From JAAEQG01 sp023133475 (GTDB taxonomy: Bacteria; Planctomycetota; Phycisphaerae; UBA1845), in contig DAOVLE010000169.1 of the NCBI GenBank assembly GCA_030631415.1, forward strand, positions 1 through 11,735: DNA of 11,735 nucleotides, written 5' to 3'. The notes under the pieces were generated by a model. That model searched no databases. It saw only the letters and a list, made by a program, of their open reading frames with translations, and was not told the origin of the DNA. The translations under genes were made by a program, and so were the position numbers. Shown piece after piece: positions 1 to 8,329 of the stretch (positions within the stretch are counted from its first letter, which is position 1; each line of letters begins with the position of its first letter).

Positions 1-1
1 G

Positions 2-2452
2 CTGATCGTAACGCTCGACACGGTACGGGCGGATCACATAGGGTGTTATGGGAACCGCGGCATCGAGACGCCCACGTTGGACCGCCTGGCGCGGGATGGG
101 ATTCTGTGTGCCAATGCGGTAACGCCGGTGCCGGCCACCCTGCCAGGGCATTCGTCGCTGATGACCGGGTTGTACCCGTACAATCACGGGGCGCGGGCCA
201 ATGGATCATTCAAGCTCGAGGATGAGCAAGTTACCCTGGCGGAGATGTTGAAGTCTCGTGGTTATCGGACCGGGGCGGTCATCTCCGCTTACGTCCTCGA
301 TTCCACCTACGGGCTAAACCAGGGATTCGAGACTTACCACGACGACCTGACCCACGGGGTCAAGTATGCCCCGCACATGTTCCGCGAGCGCCCCGCCGAG
401 TTGACCAATGAAGCAATCTCCGGGTGGTTGCGGGAACACGCCGGCGAGCGTTTCTTCTGCTGGGTGCACTACTTCGATCCCCACGCGCTCTACCTCCCGC
501 CGGAGCCGTTTCGGAGCAGATATGCCCACAACCTCTACGATGGGGAAATCGCCTACACGGACAGCCAGTTGGGCAAACTGCTGGAGTTGCTGTCGGAACT
601 GGGTGTCCGTGACAAGACGCTGGTGGTGGTGACTTCCGACCATGGCGAGGGGCTGGGCGAGCATGGCGAGATGACCCATTCTCTGTTGGTCTACGATTCG
701 ACGTTGCACGTTCCGCTGATCGTGCACGCTCCAGGCGTGTTGCCCGCCGGCAAGGTTCTCGAACGTCAGGTGAGCCTGGTTGACGTGGTTCCGACGGTTC
801 TGGACTTGTTGGGCATCGATCCGCCGGTCGAGATGGACGGCGTCAGCCTTTTGCAGCCGGCACCGGAGGGGCCTCGGGCGTGTTATGTGGAGACATTATC
901 GCCCAAGACGCTGCATGGGTGGGCTCCGCTTTTGGGCGTTCGGCGGGATGATTACAAGTTTATTCTGGCTCCGCGCCCGGAGGTTTACGATCTTCGCGGC
1001 GATCCCGGGGAGTTGAAGAACCTCTACGAGTCGCACCCGAACATCGCGGTGGATTTGCACGAATTGCTCAAGGGGTTTGTGGGCGAGGACCCGCTGGTGG
1101 CTGCTAATGTGACGCAGAATCTGGCGATGGATGAGGAGGCCACCCGCAAGCTGGCGGCGTTGGGGTATGTCATGACCGCCGGCGGTAGTTCGGGCGGGTC
1201 GGAATCGCTGATCGATCCGAAGGATGGCGTGATCCACTGGGAGCGGGTGCAGGAGGGCACGCGATTGTCCGGGGTCGGGGACATCACCGGTGCAATCGAA
1301 ATACTGGAGGATTGTATCGAGGAGGTTCCGGGTGACGTGTGGGCCCGGCAAGTGTTGGCGGGGGCGTACCAGACGTACGGGCGATACGACGAGGCGCTGG
1401 CGCTTCTGAAAGAGGCTGAAGCTCTATCGCCGTCGGACGCGAGTTTGCCGTTGGCGACGGCGACGGTGCACGTGCAGTCGCACAACGCAGACAAGGCAGA
1501 AGAGAGCATTCAACGGGCTCTGGCATTGCAGCCGGACAACTCCGGGGCGTATCTGCAACTGGCTCATGTAGCCTTGCTGCGTCGCCGCCCCGACGAAGCG
1601 CTCGAGCTGATGAACAAGGCGTTGGAGTTGGACCGTGGCAGCCGCAAAGCCGGGATTCTCAACAGTATGGGTGATTTCCACCTCCGGCGTGGTGAGACCG
1701 AAGAGGCCCGAGAGGCATTTCAACAGGCTCTGGAGGTCGATGGGCTCAATGGGGAGGCACACGGGGGTCTGGCGGAAATCCTGCTGAGCGAAGGTGAGCA
1801 CGAGCAGGCATTGCGGCATCTGCTGGCTGCTTTGCGTTTCAACCCGGTGCAGCCGCGGGCGTTGGCGGTCATGGGCGGGCTTCACAGCGATCAGGGCGAT
1901 TACCCGGCGGCGATCAAGTGTTGCGAGCGGGTGTTGGAGATGACCCCGGTGTTTGGCGCCGCCTATGTGAACCTCGGGCTGGCCTACCGTCGTGGGGGCG
2001 ATTCGGCAAAGGCGGAGGAAATCTACCGCCAAGGCATCGAGCGTTGCCCCCACTATGACGGCTTGCATCAGAACCTGGCTCAGCTTCTTTTGAGGCGGGG
2101 TCAAGTCGAGGAAGCGGCTGAGGAGTTCGAGGCGGCGGTGAGGCTTAACTCGTACAATGTTGTTGCCCTGGCCAACCTGGGCACCTATCACGTGCAGACT
2201 TGGCGGTATGATTCAGCCTGGAGGCTGTTCCGCCAGGCGTTGCGGGTCAAGCCCGAGTACGCATTCGCCCACAAGCAACTGGGCCTGCTGCTGCTGAGTC
2301 AGGGAGAAACCAGCGCGGGCGTGTTTCACCTCCAAAGGAGCCTGGAAATCGAACCGGATCAACCGGAGGCTGATAAAATCCGGTTGCAGTTGGAAATGTA
2401 TGGGGTGACGGTGGAGAGCGTTTCCTCACCGGACAAGACGGGAGAAGATTAG
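2..2452 (+). CDS. Sulfatase-like (alkaline phosphatase superfamily) hydrolase with C-terminal TPR array, 5' partial
   Basis: The frame is open from base 2, so the gene begins before the window; 816 residues are visible. A TTG at 77 is not the start, because the family's first metal-binding block (LIVTLDTVRADHIGCYG, visible residues 1-17) lies upstream of it. The nucleophile block reads TLPGHSSLMTG (46-56), with Thr46 where classical sulfatases have Cys/Ser and His50 where they have Arg. The second metal block is TSDHGEGLGEHGEMTH (Asp213, His214, His226), and YDLRGDPGELKNL near 325-337 is the usual sulfatase C-terminal signature. From about residue 414 to 790 there are about eleven 34-residue TPRs, which suggest protein-protein scaffolding. 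The family hydrolyses sulfate or phosphate esters, or transfers phospho-groups. The Thr argues against formylglycine chemistry, so the substrate is open. No intrinsic terminator follows. Confidence is high for family and low for substrate. Confidence 0.93.
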   Translation: MIVTLDTVRADHIGCYGNRGIETPTLDRLARDGILCANAVTPVPATLPGHSSLMTGLYPYNHGARANGSFKLEDEQVTLAEMLKSRGYRTGAVISAYVLDSTYGLNQGFETYHDDLTHGVKYAPHMFRERPAELTNEAISGWLREHAGERFFCWVHYFDPHALYLPPEPFRSRYAHNLYDGEIAYTDSQLGKLLELLSELGVRDKTLVVVTSDHGEGLGEHGEMTHSLLVYDSTLHVPLIVHAPGVLPAGKVLERQVSLVDVVPTVLDLLGIDPPVEMDGVSLLQPAPEGPRACYVETLSPKTLHGWAPLLGVRRDDYKFILAPRPEVYDLRGDPGELKNLYESHPNIAVDLHELLKGFVGEDPLVAANVTQNLAMDEEATRKLAALGYVMTAGGSSGGSESLIDPKDGVIHWERVQEGTRLSGVGDITGAIEILEDCIEEVPGDVWARQVLAGAYQTYGRYDEALALLKEAEALSPSDASLPLATATVHVQSHNADKAEESIQRALALQPDNSGAYLQLAHVALLRRRPDEALELMNKALELDRGSRKAGILNSMGDFHLRRGETEEAREAFQQALEVDGLNGEAHGGLAEILLSEGEHEQALRHLLAALRFNPVQPRALAVMGGLHSDQGDYPAAIKCCERVLEMTPVFGAAYVNLGLAYRRGGDSAKAEEIYRQGIERCPHYDGLHQNLAQLLLRRGQVEEAAEEFEAAVRLNSYNVVALANLGTYHVQTWRYDSAWRLFRQALRVKPEYAFAHKQLGLLLLSQGETSAGVFHLQRSLEIEPDQPEADKIRLQLEMYGVTVESVSSPDKTGED

Positions 2453-2468
2453 TCTGGATAATTTATGA

Positions 2469-2500
2469 ACGCAGAGACGCAGAGACGCAGAGACGCAGAG
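2469..2500. repeat. Tandem octamer repeat (ACGCAGAG x4)
   Basis: Four exact head-to-tail copies of the 8-bp word ACGCAGAG, starting 17 bases after the upstream stop codon and followed by a degenerate copy. It has no coding potential. The gap 2453-2680 contains only this array and three hairpins; I see no gene in it. Confidence 0.9.
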
Positions 2501-2512
2501 ATACAGACGTAG

Positions 2513-2549
2513 GGTGGGTGGAACCTCGCGGAGCGAGGTGGAACCCACC
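2513..2549. repeat. Extragenic palindrome (GTAGGGTGGGT family)
   Basis: An outer 7-bp stem (2513-2519 with 2543-2549) and an inner 6-bp stem ACCTCG/CGAGGT (2523-2528 with 2534-2539) are separated by a symmetric GGA/GGA internal loop, with a 5-base apex. The leading GTAGGGTGGGT resembles the starts of the copies at 7536-7560 (inverted) and 10206-10230, so it is probably a REP-like dispersed element. No T tract follows, so it is not a standard terminator. Confidence 0.8.
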
Positions 2550-2567
2550 AACCAAGGACGAGTCCAA

Positions 2568-2615
2568 GGTCCAAGGTCCAAAGTCCCGCTGGTTTTTGAC
2601 TTTGGACCTTGGACC
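2568..2615. repeat. Perfect 18-bp inverted repeat built from TCCAAGG/TCCAAAG words
   Basis: The left arm 2568-2585 is the exact reverse complement of the right arm 2598-2615, with a 12-base loop. The arms consist of the words GGTCCAA and GTCCAAAG, and a further partial copy lies at 2619-2628. The transcript would form a very stable hairpin. It lacks a downstream U tract in either direction, so a terminator role is not clear. It may instead be an mRNA 3' end stabiliser or a dispersed repeat. Confidence 0.85.
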
Positions 2616-2644
2616 AGGGACTTTGGACTTATTAGGCGGCGTAA

Positions 2645-2662
2645 GCCTCCACGTGAGGAGGC
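2645..2662 (+). promoter_or_regulatory. Small hairpin just upstream of the subtilase ribosome binding site
   Basis: GCCTCC (2645-2650) pairs with GGAGGC (2657-2662) across a 6-base loop. The GGAGG in the right arm looks like a Shine-Dalgarno but is about 20 bases from the start. The better-placed GAGGGG at 2669-2674 is 6 bases before GTG 2681 and lies outside the stem. Whether the hairpin affects translation is unknown. Confidence 0.35.
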
Positions 2663-2680
2663 GGATGTGAGGGGTCAATC

Positions 2681-5600
2681 GTGATTGTGAGTAGTATGAA
2701 CCGTAAGTTGATGAATGTTGTTATTGTTGTTCTTCCGGTGTTTGCGTTGGCGATGCCGGCGAGCGGTGGTGAGGTGCGCTGGGTAGCGGGCAAGGCTGAC
2801 CTTGCAAAAATGGATTCGTCTCAGCTAACCGCCACGCTCACCGCTCTGGCCTCGCGGTCTGATGGGCGGCGCATTGTGGTGCAGTTCGACCAGCCGATGA
2901 CGCCAACTCAGCGTAGCGAGTTGGAGTCGAGCGGGCTAACGCTACTGAACTACCTTGGCGACAATGCGTACTTTGCGACACTTTTGGCGGAGCGACTCGA
3001 CCCGGTGGCATTGGCAGGCGTCGATGGTCTTTCGAGTGTGTCGGCGATTGCGCGGGAGTGGAAGCTGCACCCATTCCTCAACGACGGCAACTTCCCCACC
3101 TGGGCCGCTGTCTCGCCGGAAGAGCGAGAGAAGGGCGACCTCGATGATGCAATCGTCGGCGTTTACGTGCTGTTTCATCGCGACGTGGTGCTCGATCGTG
3201 ACGCGGTGGGGGTTTGCCTGAGCCATGGTGCCCGAATCCGCTCGATGCTTCACTCGGTGAACGGGCTTGTCGTCGAGGTGCCCTTTGGCAATATCGGCGA
3301 GTTGGCTGACGAGGATGCGGTGCAATGGGTGGAGCCGGCTTTGCCGAAATTCAGCGAGATGAACAACGACAGCCGTGCGCGGACCGGGGCGGATATCGTT
3401 CAAGCAGCCCCGTATGATCTGGACGGCTCGGGCGTGACGGTGCTGGTCTATGATGGTGGTCATGCGTGTGCGGAGCACCCGGATTTCGGTGGTCGGCTGA
3501 CCGTGCGTGATTCGTCGGAGTCGTCAGGGCATGCGACGCATGTGAGTGGTATTATCGGCGGGGACGGAACTCTCAGCGACGGCCTGTACAAGGGCATGGC
3601 TCCGGGGGTCACCATCGAGTCCTACGGATTCGAGCAGGAAGACGGCATACACGAGGGCTTCCTCTACAGCGACCCCGGCGACATCGAAGCGGATTATAAC
3701 GAGGCGATCAACGTCCACGGGGCGGACATCTCCAACAATTCGCTCGGGACCAACACAGCCTTCAACGAGTTCCCCTGCGAATGGGAAGGGAACTACGGGG
3801 TGACGGCGAACCTGATCGACTCGATCGTGCGGGGCAGTCTGGGGGCGCCGTTCCGGATCGTCTGGGCCAACGGGAACGAAAGAAACATGCCCCGCTGCGG
3901 TGCGACCTATCACACGACGGCTCCGCCGGCATGTGCCAAAAACCACATCGCCGTCGGCGCTTTGCACTCTAATGACGATTCGATGACGTGGTTCAGCAGT
4001 TGGGGCCCGTGCGACGACGACCGAATGAGGCCTGACGTCTCGGCACCGGGTTGCCAGAGCGACGACGACAACGGCATAACCTCCTGTTCGGGTTGCAGTG
4101 GGTATGATGCAAAGTGCGGCACGAGCATGGCATCGCCGGCGGTTTGCGGTTTGGGGGCGTTGTTGCTGCAAGACTATCGGGCCTGCTACCCGAGTGAGCC
4201 CGACTTCCGCAACTCGACGCTCAAGATACTCCTTGCCCACACCGCCGTGGACACCGAGGAGCCAGGCCCGGATTACAAAACTGGCTATGGTTCGGTGCGA
4301 ATCCAGCCGGCGGTGGAGCTGCTTCGTAGCGGAAACTTCCTGGAAGACGAGGTGGGCCAGGGGCAGACCTTCACCTTGCTGGCGGTGGTGGGACCGGGCG
4401 ACACCGAGTTAAAGGTGACGCTGGCGTGGGACGACTTCCCGGGCACTCCCAACGTGATCCCGGTTCTGGTGAACAACTTGGATCTGCGGGTATTCAGCCC
4501 CTCCGGCGTGGAGGCATACCCTTGGACGCTGGGCGGGCTGGCGAATCCCGAGATGGAAGCGGTGCGGACACGAGCGAATCATGTGGACAACATCGAGCAG
4601 GTGCTGGTCGATTCGCCGGAAGAGGGAGCCTGGGTGATCGAGGTGCACGGTTGCAACGTTCCGGAAGGCCCCCAGCCGTTCTCACTGTGTGCCACACCAT
4701 CGTTGTTTACGTGCTTGTCGCAGGGCATCGTCTCGCTGGACAAGGGCAGCTACTCCTGCGAAAGCACCGCGACTATCCAGGTTGTCGATTGCGACCTCAA
4801 CCTCTATGACCAGGGGGTGGAGACCGTGCTGGTGACGATCGAGTCGGGTTCCGAGCCGGGTGGCGAGGTCGTGTCTCTGACAGAAACAGGACCCGACACG
4901 GCGGCGTTTGTGGGCACGATCCCGTTGAGCGAAACGGACGCCGCCGGGGTGTTGCTGGTCGCTACGGGAGATACGGTCACCGTAACCTACAATGATGCGG
5001 ACGACGGGCATGGCGGAATAAATGTGCCGGTTATCGATACGGCGGTGGTTGACTGCGCAGCCTCGCAGATAACCAATGTGCAATCTCAGAGCACGGAGCC
5101 GCGAACCGCCACAATAACCTTCGACACCGACGAACCCACCCTCAGCATCATACGCTACGGCTTGAGCTGTGCTTCGCTGACCGAGATGGTGACGGGCAAC
5201 TACCTCCAGACCAACCACAATGTTAACCTGACCGGGTTATTGGATGACACAACGCATTTCTTTGCGGTCGAGGCGGAAGATGAAGCCGGCAACTTGGCCG
5301 GCGACGACAACGGCGGAGCGTGCTATAGCTTCACAACGCCCGATATTCCCAACTACTTCACCGAGGAATTCAGTTGGGACAACGATCTTGGCCACACCAG
5401 GCTCGCGTTCACTCCCAACGCCGGGCCGGACTATTACAGCGGATGTGCGGAGTCGATCTCCAGCTTGCCGACTGATCCGGCTGGAGGGGCGATAGTCAGC
5501 CTTCCCGGCAACGATTTCCATAAAGTGACGCTCGCCGACGGCAAGACCGTCTCGTTGTATGGAATCAGCTACAGCGGCTTCTATATCTGTGCCAACGGCT

Positions 5601-7288
5601 ATATCACCTTCCCCATCGGCGACAAGGACTACTCGGAATCGCTGGAGGACCACTTCGATCGCCCGCGGGTTTCCATGTTGTTCGACGAGTTGGACCCCGA
5701 CGAAGGCACGGTAAGCTGGAAACAACTTGCCGATCGGGCGGTGGTGACGTATCAGAACGTACCGGAATCCTCCGAACCCACCACCAACACGTTCCAGGTT
5801 GAGTTGTACTTCGACGGGCGTATCGTGCTAAGCTACCTGGACATTGCCGCCACGGATGGGATCGTAGGCCTGTCAAACGGTGAGGACATTCCGGCTGACT
5901 TCTACGAGACGGACCTGTCTGCGATGGGCGACTGTAGCCCCCAACCTCCGATCAACCCGGGAACGGAAGCGAATACGACCGTCAGCACTCCGGTCACCAT
6001 TGCTCTGTCAGCCTTCGACGACGGATTGCCCGCATCGCCCGGGGCACTGACGTACATCATTACCAGCCTGCCCGGGCATGGCACTCTCACCGATCCTGGC
6101 AGCGGCCTTATTTCCACCGTCCCGCACTCGCTTGCCGGCTACGGCAATGAGGTGGACTATCAGCCGGAGACCGGCTATGGGCCGGCGGACAGCTTCGAGT
6201 ACAAAGCCAGCGACGGCGGCAGCCCGCCCCAGGGCGGCGATTCAAATGTCGCCCAGGTCGCCATCACCATCGGCGGGCCCGGGTGGAATCCGGTGGCTTA
6301 CGACATGGAGCAGAGCATCTATGCTTACACCCCGACGGGCATCGAGTTGCTCGCCTCCGATCCCAACGACGATCCGCTGAGCTATATCATCGAAAGCCTG
6401 CCGGCGGCGGGATTCTTGATGGATCCGGGCGGTGGTGTCATTGGCATGACGCCTTACACCCTGGTCGGCGGCGGGAATGTGGTCACCTATCAGCCGCCTT
6501 GCGGGGAAAGCGTGATCGAGACTTTCGACTTCTCCGCCCGCGATGCGACAGCCGGCTCGAACGTGGCGACGGTGACGGTGACCGTAGGTGCCTCAGAGGT
6601 GGTCTACTGGTTCCCCCTGGACGACAATCCGGGTTGGGGCACCGAGGGGCTATGGGCGTTTGGCCAACCGACCGGCGGAGGGTCTCACAAACTCGATCCG
6701 GACTGCGGATATACCGGGCAGAACGTCTACGGATACAACCTCTCCGGCGACTATGAAAACAGCCTCACCGCGGTAAGGTATCTGACCACCACGATTATGG
6801 ATTGCTCGACCCTGAGCAACACCGAACTGCGATTTTGGCGGTGGCTGGGCATCGAGTCGGGCTACTCGGACCATGCCAATGTCGAAGTGTCGAACAATGG
6901 CACCGACTGGAGCACGGTCTGGGAGCACTCCGGTAGTTCGATAAGTGAGGACTCCTGGTCCCAGCAGACATACGACATTTCGCAGTGGGCGGACGGGCAG
7001 CCCACCGTGCAGGTGCGTTGGGGCATGGGCATGACCGATAGTTCGGTGACGTATCCGGGCTGGAACATCGACGACATCGAGATATGGGCTTTTGCCGGCC
7101 TGATGGTCGGCGATCTCGACGAGGACGGCGACGTGGACCTGGAAGACATACGACAGTTCACCATCTGTTTTGGCGTCGACATCACCGCCGATCCGAGTTG
7201 CACCTGCGCAAATGTCGATACCCGTAATACGGTTGTTGACGTGGACGACTGGAAGGTGCTCGAACCGTTGTTGACCGGTCCACAATAG
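2681..7288 (+). CDS. Secreted multidomain subtilisin-family (S8) serine protease with dockerin-like C-terminus
   Basis: 1535 residues, far longer than a basic subtilisin. GTG 2681 is chosen because GAGGGG lies 6 bases upstream; ATG 2696 is an alternative with a weaker site and keeps the signal peptide (hydrophobic VVIVVLPVFALA, then ASGG). Two similar propeptide-like segments follow (about 62-130 and 157-222). The catalytic domain (about 228-550) shows Asp258 in VYDGGHA, His284 in GHATHVSG, oxyanion Asn399 in WANGN and Ser482 in GTSMASP, so it should be active. Residues about 556-672 resemble the beta-barrel that follows the catalytic domain in KP-43-type subtilases (WDDFPGTP, LVNNLDLRV, VHG). 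Then come an Ig-like segment, an FN3-like segment (about 797-890), a nidogen-like beta domain (about 891-1083), two cadherin/Ig-like repeats (about 1088-1305), a MAM/jelly-roll-like domain (about 1306-1472) and a dockerin-like tail (GDLDEDGDVDLEDI at about 1477). Probable role: extracellular protein degradation. Domain calls after 672 are from sequence impression. Confidence 0.93.
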   Translation: MIVSSMNRKLMNVVIVVLPVFALAMPASGGEVRWVAGKADLAKMDSSQLTATLTALASRSDGRRIVVQFDQPMTPTQRSELESSGLTLLNYLGDNAYFATLLAERLDPVALAGVDGLSSVSAIAREWKLHPFLNDGNFPTWAAVSPEEREKGDLDDAIVGVYVLFHRDVVLDRDAVGVCLSHGARIRSMLHSVNGLVVEVPFGNIGELADEDAVQWVEPALPKFSEMNNDSRARTGADIVQAAPYDLDGSGVTVLVYDGGHACAEHPDFGGRLTVRDSSESSGHATHVSGIIGGDGTLSDGLYKGMAPGVTIESYGFEQEDGIHEGFLYSDPGDIEADYNEAINVHGADISNNSLGTNTAFNEFPCEWEGNYGVTANLIDSIVRGSLGAPFRIVWANGNERNMPRCGATYHTTAPPACAKNHIAVGALHSNDDSMTWFSSWGPCDDDRMRPDVSAPGCQSDDDNGITSCSGCSGYDAKCGTSMASPAVCGLGALLLQDYRACYPSEPDFRNSTLKILLAHTAVDTEEPGPDYKTGYGSVRIQPAVELLRSGNFLEDEVGQGQTFTLLAVVGPGDTELKVTLAWDDFPGTPNVIPVLVNNLDLRVFSPSGVEAYPWTLGGLANPEMEAVRTRANHVDNIEQVLVDSPEEGAWVIEVHGCNVPEGPQPFSLCATPSLFTCLSQGIVSLDKGSYSCESTATIQVVDCDLNLYDQGVETVLVTIESGSEPGGEVVSLTETGPDTAAFVGTIPLSETDAAGVLLVATGDTVTVTYNDADDGHGGINVPVIDTAVVDCAASQITNVQSQSTEPRTATITFDTDEPTLSIIRYGLSCASLTEMVTGNYLQTNHNVNLTGLLDDTTHFFAVEAEDEAGNLAGDDNGGACYSFTTPDIPNYFTEEFSWDNDLGHTRLAFTPNAGPDYYSGCAESISSLPTDPAGGAIVSLPGNDFHKVTLADGKTVSLYGISYSGFYICANGYITFPIGDKDYSESLEDHFDRPRVSMLFDELDPDEGTVSWKQLADRAVVTYQNVPESSEPTTNTFQVELYFDGRIVLSYLDIAATDGIVGLSNGEDIPADFYETDLSAMGDCSPQPPINPGTEANTTVSTPVTIALSAFDDGLPASPGALTYIITSLPGHGTLTDPGSGLISTVPHSLAGYGNEVDYQPETGYGPADSFEYKASDGGSPPQGGDSNVAQVAITIGGPGWNPVAYDMEQSIYAYTPTGIELLASDPNDDPLSYIIESLPAAGFLMDPGGGVIGMTPYTLVGGGNVVTYQPPCGESVIETFDFSARDATAGSNVATVTVTVGASEVVYWFPLDDNPGWGTEGLWAFGQPTGGGSHKLDPDCGYTGQNVYGYNLSGDYENSLTAVRYLTTTIMDCSTLSNTELRFWRWLGIESGYSDHANVEVSNNGTDWSTVWEHSGSSISEDSWSQQTYDISQWADGQPTVQVRWGMGMTDSSVTYPGWNIDDIEIWAFAGLMVGDLDEDGDVDLEDIRQFTICFGVDITADPSCTCANVDTRNTVVDVDDWKVLEPLLTGPQ

Positions 7289-7297
7289 GGGGAAATG

Positions 7298-7325
7298 GAA
7301 AATTGAAAATTGAAAATTGAAAATG
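7298..7325. repeat. Tandem heptamer repeat (GAAAATT x3 plus GAAAATG)
   Basis: Three exact copies of GAAAATT and a fourth ending in G, starting 9 bases after the subtilase stop. A related reverse-complement stretch (TTTTCCATTT) occurs at about 7523-7533, and short GAATGGA copies lie at about 7343-7358. The 315-bp gap 7289-7603 holds only these repeats, the direct repeat at 7386-7423, the palindrome at 7536-7560 and the ribosome binding site of the next gene. Confidence 0.85.
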
Positions 7326-7385
7326 GGGGAAGGAAACGTGATGAATGGAGAATGGAGAATGAGGAACAACCGTGTCGACGCGAGT

Positions 7386-7423
7386 GCGTTTAGCGGTGAC
7401 AATCCGTAGCGTTTAGCGGCGAC
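7386..7423. repeat. Direct repeat GCGTTTAGCGG(T/C)GAC, two copies
   Basis: Copies at 7386-7400 and 7409-7423 differ at one base in 15. They are followed by two copies of GAGCGCGAA (about 7432-7440 and 7448-7456). This is part of the repeat-rich spacer; no function can be read from it. Confidence 0.75.
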
Positions 7424-7535
7424 CCGAAGGGGAGCGCGAAGAGTGGAGCGCGAAAAATGGGAGATGATAATATGGAGAACTGGGGAACAAAGAACTGAAA
7501 ACGTCGCCAAGTCGGCATTTTCCATTTTCCATTTG

Positions 7536-7560
7536 CTGCGGCGGGTAGAACCCGCCCTAC
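7536..7560 (-). repeat. Extragenic palindrome, inverted copy upstream of the pseudopilin
   Basis: GGCGGGT (7540-7546) pairs perfectly with ACCCGCC (7550-7556) over a 3-base loop. Read on the minus strand the 25-bp unit matches the plus-strand unit at 10206-10230 at 23 of 25 positions. The two copies therefore bracket the pseudopilin and S1 protease genes as inverted repeats. This copy ends 43 bases before the pseudopilin start and would lie in its 5' leader. Confidence 0.85.
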
Positions 7561-7592
7561 GTTGCTGGAGAGTGTATCCTAACCCTAGCTTC

Positions 7593-7600
7593 AAGGAGGT
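7593..7600 (+). promoter_or_regulatory. Strong ribosome binding site (AAGGAGGT)
   Basis: A full-length Shine-Dalgarno match directly before the pseudopilin start. It stands 3 bases from ATG 7604 and 6 bases from ATG 7607, so the second of the two adjacent ATGs has the more usual spacing. The choice changes the protein by one residue. Confidence 0.85.
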
Positions 7601-7603
7601 AGC

Positions 7604-8314
7604 ATGATGCACAAGAACCAAAGAGCATTTACCCTGGTTGAATTATTGGTTGTGATTTCGATCATCGCACTGCTGATCAGTATATTGCTTCCGTCATTGA
7701 GACAGGCTCGGGAGCAGGCCAAGCTGGTCAAGTGCGGTGCCAATCTGCACCAGATAAGCCTGGCTCAAGAGGTGTACGCCAACAACTACGGCGACTGGTA
7801 TCCAGCCTGGTCGTGTTGGCACGTATGGGGTTATTACGGGACAGAGAAGGACGGCGAGAACGGCGACGACGAAGGCCCCGCCTGGACAGAGCAGTTGCGC
7901 GACGACGGCTCTCTGCGTAGCATCGACATCTACCAATGCCCCAGCTTCCCACGGGAGGTCATTGTCGCCTATTTCCAGGGCGCCTACGCCGCCTGCCAAC
8001 GCTACGGCGAACGGGCCACCAGAAGGGACCGGATTCGTTATCCTCTCCAGTTTGTCCTGAGTGGGGACTGCACTAACCCGTTTTTCTACGCCCCGCCGTT
8101 CGGCACCAACGAACCCTTGGACATCGACGATGCCGATATGGACAACGCGACCCAACGGTCTCTTGATTGGAGTCGCCCTGCCCATGCCGGCAAAACAAAC
8201 AATGTTCTGTTCGCCGACGGGCACGTGCTGCCTTACACGGAATTCCGCGCCAATGAGATGACGCATGATACCCTGCAGCGCGGTATCGACTGGGGTGAAC
8301 TCGATCTCAAATAG
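7604..8314 (+). CDS. Type II secretion-type pseudopilin (prepilin-like N-terminus, H-x-DG family)
   Basis: 236 residues. The N-terminus is a class III signal: short basic leader MMHKNQRA, then FTLVELLVVISIIALLISILLPSL. Prepilin peptidase would cut between Ala8 and Phe9, leaving Glu13 as the conserved Glu at +5. The -1 residue is Ala rather than the usual Gly. The hydrophobic helix is followed by LRQAREQAKLVKCGANLHQI, typical of the large planctomycete pseudopilin family. The C-terminal part contains HAGKTNNVLFADGHV, the family's H-x9-DG signature, here with ten residues between His194 and Asp205. Such proteins are inserted in the inner membrane and assemble into type II secretion or pilus-like fibres. 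The S1 protease gene starts 15 bases downstream with its ribosome binding site overlapping this stop codon, so the two are probably one transcript. The specific role is unknown. Confidence 0.93.
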   Translation: MMHKNQRAFTLVELLVVISIIALLISILLPSLRQAREQAKLVKCGANLHQISLAQEVYANNYGDWYPAWSCWHVWGYYGTEKDGENGDDEGPAWTEQLRDDGSLRSIDIYQCPSFPREVIVAYFQGAYAACQRYGERATRRDRIRYPLQFVLSGDCTNPFFYAPPFGTNEPLDIDDADMDNATQRSLDWSRPAHAGKTNNVLFADGHVLPYTEFRANEMTHDTLQRGIDWGELDLK

Positions 8315-8329
8315 GAGGGCTATAGGTTA

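Noticed and set aside
77..79. TTG at 77 as the start of the sulfatase-like gene
   Set aside because: The frame is open to base 2 and encodes the family's first metal-binding block upstream of 77, so the true start is outside the window.
1424..2191. Minus-strand open frame of 255 codons
   Set aside because: Antisense to the TPR array; no start signal or recognisable domain.
2469..2500. CRISPR-like array
   Set aside because: The units are 8 bp and contiguous with no spacers; a simple tandem repeat.
6650..7621. Minus-strand open frame of 323 codons
   Set aside because: Antisense to the well-supported subtilase and its spacer, with no domain-like pattern; open by GC codon bias.
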